Notes under the pieces: model-generated
Database searches by the model: none
What the model was told of the DNA's origin: nothing
Seen by the model: the letters and a program-made list of their open reading frames with translations, nothing else
Made by a program: the position numbers and the translations under genes
Shown here: piece after piece, positions 6,014 to 7,347 of the stretch
How positions within the stretch are numbered: position 1 is the stretch's first letter
How the letters are laid out: every line of letters starts with the position of its first letter
Assembly (NCBI GenBank): GCA_041557595.1
Contig: JBFFGE010000216.1
Location: 1-7,347 of the forward strand
DNA length: 7,347 nt
Direction of reading: 5' to 3'
Origin: JAOTYV01 sp041557595
Lineage (GTDB): Bacteria > Pseudomonadota > Alphaproteobacteria > UBA8366

Positions 6014-6046
6014 TCGGGGGGCGGCTCGTCGCTGTGCGTTTGGCAG

Positions 6047-6091
6047 AAAATCCCTGCACCCTTCGGGCGGTGTGGAGCGCCCGAAAGGTGC
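6047..6091 (-). terminator. strong intrinsic terminator of the cytochrome c gene
   Basis: GCACCCTTCGGGCG (6056-6069) pairs with CGCCCGAAAGGTGC (6078-6091) over 14 bp with a single G-U pair on the transcribed minus-strand RNA, around an 8-nt loop. On the minus strand a TTTT follows at 6050-6047. The hairpin begins nine bases after the stop codon of the cytochrome gene. Confidence 0.8.
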
Positions 6092-6100
6092 GCGGGCGAC

Positions 6101-6592
6101 TCATTTTACCTTCGCGCCGCGGAACGGTTTGTGACAGCCGCCGCAGCCATTCTTGCCCATCGTCCCAACCTGCTTGGCGATCGCCTTTTGGTCGCCGGTT
6201 CCGGCAACTTTGATCAGCTTCGCGCTTTCGTCTTCGAGAACGCTGGTCGCTTTGGTAAATCCATTCCAATCTTTCCAGATCGCCGGCAATGCGCGCGTTT
6301 CCTTGTCGGAAAAGTTGCCGCGGCCGCTGCCTTTCGGAAACAGGGCGTTGATCTTCTTGGCCATGCCATTGATCGCCGCCGCGTGCTTGGCGACATCCGC
6401 TGCCGAACCGGCACCGCTTTTCGCGTATTCCTTGATCGGCTTCCATTCCTTGGAAATCGATTTCATCAAGGCTTTGCGTTCCTTGATCGCGTCGGAGCCG
6501 TCGACGGCGCTGGAAATGCACGCCGGCAAGATCAAAATTCCGGCAAGTGCGGTGATGGTGAAGATTCTTGTGAGTAAGTTCGCGGGACGCAT
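6101..6592 (-). CDS. class II cytochrome c (cytochrome c'/c-556 type), exported
   Basis: The 163-residue product is a four-helix-bundle class II cytochrome c with a single covalent haem near its C-terminus: C150-G-G-C153-H154 in NGCGGCHKPFRG. Residues 1-29 are an export signal (RPANLLTRIFTITALAGILI...), and the mature protein starts near AVDGSDAIKERKALMK. M43 in the first mature helix (ERKALMK) is at the place of the axial methionine of low-spin c-556 cytochromes. This suggests a six-coordinate electron carrier rather than a gas-binding high-spin c'. LILPAC (residues 20-25) is an imperfect lipobox, so a lipoprotein form is possible but not favoured. Helix residues such as NGMAKKINALFP and ETRALPAIWKDW fit the family. 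The start is set by GGAGGGAGA at 6599-6607; the frame is open to 6646 but lacks support there. It lies between an anti-sigma factor and an MBL-fold gene with a terminator after it. The partner enzyme is unknown. Confidence 0.93.
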   Translation of the reverse strand: MRPANLLTRIFTITALAGILILPACISSAVDGSDAIKERKALMKSISKEWKPIKEYAKSGAGSAADVAKHAAAINGMAKKINALFPKGSGRGNFSDKETRALPAIWKDWNGFTKATSVLEDESAKLIKVAGTGDQKAIAKQVGTMGKNGCGGCHKPFRGAKVK

Positions 6593-6598
6593 ATTTAC

Positions 6599-6607
6599 TC
6601 TCCCTCC
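6599..6607 (-). promoter_or_regulatory. ribosome-binding site setting the cytochrome c start
   Basis: On the minus strand GGAGGGAGA lies six bases before the ATG at 6592, a near-perfect Shine-Dalgarno sequence. It rules against the upstream in-frame start at 6646, which would also put 18 charged residues before the signal peptide. Confidence 0.8.
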
Positions 6608-6683
6608 AATGTCGTCAGGCGATGGCCGCCTATCGCGTTCTGACAACGTTTTACCGGTATCTTACGGCCGTTGAATGGGTCGT

Positions 6684-6718
6684 CCGATCCGAAACTGTCG
6701 CAAACAGTTGCGGATCGG
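6684..6718. repeat. near-perfect 15-bp inverted repeat upstream of the cytochrome c gene
   Basis: CCGATCCG-A-AACTGT (6684-6698) and ACAGTT-G-CGGATCGG (6704-6718) pair across a five-base CGCAA loop with one A/G mismatch. Neither strand has a T-run after it, so it is not a usual terminator. It is about 90 bp before the cytochrome start and 155 bp after the anti-sigma gene's stop. It may be an operator, a palindromic repeat element or a structured RNA. The rest of the 280-bp gap (6593-6872) holds no gene I can support; 6745-6805 is AT-rich. Confidence 0.6.
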
Positions 6719-6872
6719 CCCCTGGCGGGAACCATACGACCCGCACATATATTAACACTTCATCCGGCGAATTATTCCGCATCGCCCAAAACAAATTATC
6801 ACACGATTTTTCCGGCGGCACCGCATCCACGCGATCGATGCATCTGTGCGCAACGTTTCGATGGGAAATCGC

Positions 6873-7347
6873 CTATTTCGGTTTTTGCGCCGGATGCAAT
6901 TCGTCGAAGACGGCGCGCGCGATCCGCAGGAGTTCCGGGCGCGACAACTCGGCGGTCATGGCGTAACCGATCGGCCCGTTAATCCAGTAAAATACCGATA
7001 CCGGTCCTTCTTTCGCAAAGCGGAATTCGGTCGTTCCTTGCCAGCGCGCGTCGGTCACGACGTACAAGGTGATGCGGCGGCGCTTTTCGTCCTGGTACAT
7101 GAATTGCGCCGCCGGGCCGACTTCGGCCGACAGGAGCCGCCCGCCGACGAGCGAAAATCCGAATTCCCCGAGCCGGGGCGCGCGGAGCGGCGCGCCGAGA
7201 ACTTTCGAAAGCCACCGCACGAGATGGGTTTCCTCGTCAGCGGTCACTTCGACCGGATGGCGGCGTTGCGGCGTGAAGACCGCGTGTGCGACGGCGGCGC
7301 GGCGGGCAACGGTGATTTCCTGGACCTTGTCCACCTGCATCACTTCC
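6873..7347 (-). CDS. anti-sigma factor, C-terminal part (cut by the window end)
   Basis: The visible 157 residues are the C-terminal domain of an alphaproteobacterial membrane anti-sigma factor of the type that controls an ECF sigma factor. The segments RRHPVEVTADEETHLVRWL, SKVLGAPLRAPRLGEFGF, LVGGRLLSAEVGPAAQFMY and GPVSVFYWINGPIGYAMTAE are the conserved core of this extracytoplasmic domain as I know it. The frame is open through the window edge (a glutamate codon precedes the GTG at 7343), so the start, the cytoplasmic sigma-binding part and the membrane helix lie outside. The stop is TAG at 6875-6873. No intrinsic terminator is visible after it. In such loci the sigma factor gene usually lies directly upstream, here beyond the right edge. 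Its regulon could include the cytochrome or MBL gene, but no matching -35 motif was found before them. Confidence 0.83.
   Translation of the reverse strand, partial: EVMQVDKVQEITVARRAAVAHAVFTPQRRHPVEVTADEETHLVRWLSKVLGAPLRAPRLGEFGFSLVGGRLLSAEVGPAAQFMYQDEKRRRITLYVVTDARWQGTTEFRFAKEGPVSVFYWINGPIGYAMTAELSRPELLRIARAVFDELHPAQKPK

Noticed and set aside
5982..6021. G-quadruplex in the G-run region
   Set aside because: One loop between G-runs is nine bases, and the overlapping inverted repeat is a simpler explanation.
6728..6732. GGAAC as an ECF sigma -35 motif
   Set aside because: It is on the plus strand where no gene follows, and no GTT-type -10 is found 16-17 bp downstream.

Overview
The window looks like chromosomal DNA of a GC-rich alphaproteobacterium. 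This is an inference from GC-biased codon use, an exported class II cytochrome c, an alphaproteobacterial-type anti-sigma factor, and the relic of an IS481-type transposase gene. There is no rRNA, tRNA, CRISPR array or complete mobile element.

Left part (about 1-3060, plus strand). The left edge carries the 5' end of an IS481-family element whose start codon, ribosome-binding site and first ~26 codons are fused in frame to a small four-cysteine protein resembling DUF3027 (78-470). Next come two non-haem Fe(II)/2-oxoglutarate dioxygenases from different subfamilies in tandem: a phytanoyl-CoA dioxygenase (PhyH)-type enzyme (646-1563) and a TauD/TfdA-type enzyme (1725-2615). A more AT-rich gap with several potential RNA hairpins then leads to a possible 66-residue single-span membrane protein (2826-3026), which is followed directly by a long hairpin.

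Right part (3150-7347, minus strand, convergent to the left part). Read in the direction of transcription from the right edge, it holds the C-terminal part of an anti-sigma factor (cut by the window end), a class II cytochrome c of the c-556 type (6101-6592), an exported metallo-beta-lactamase (MBL)-fold hydrolase gene interrupted by one in-frame TAA (4880-5872), and an FAD_binding_2 dehydrogenase (3150-4703). The cytochrome and MBL genes each end in a good intrinsic terminator, and the FAD gene has its own candidate promoter. The minus-strand genes therefore look like separate transcription units rather than one operon.

How the genes work together is not clear. The two dioxygenases and the flavoprotein could form a small-molecule oxidation locus with unknown substrate. 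The anti-sigma factor, cytochrome and MBL protein all act at or outside the inner membrane. The best-supported unusual points are the IS481/DUF3027-like chimera, the MBL gene with a nonsense codon plus an in-frame 21-bp tandem duplication, and two strong inverted repeats in the intergenic gaps. I did not find convincing evidence of a new multi-gene system.
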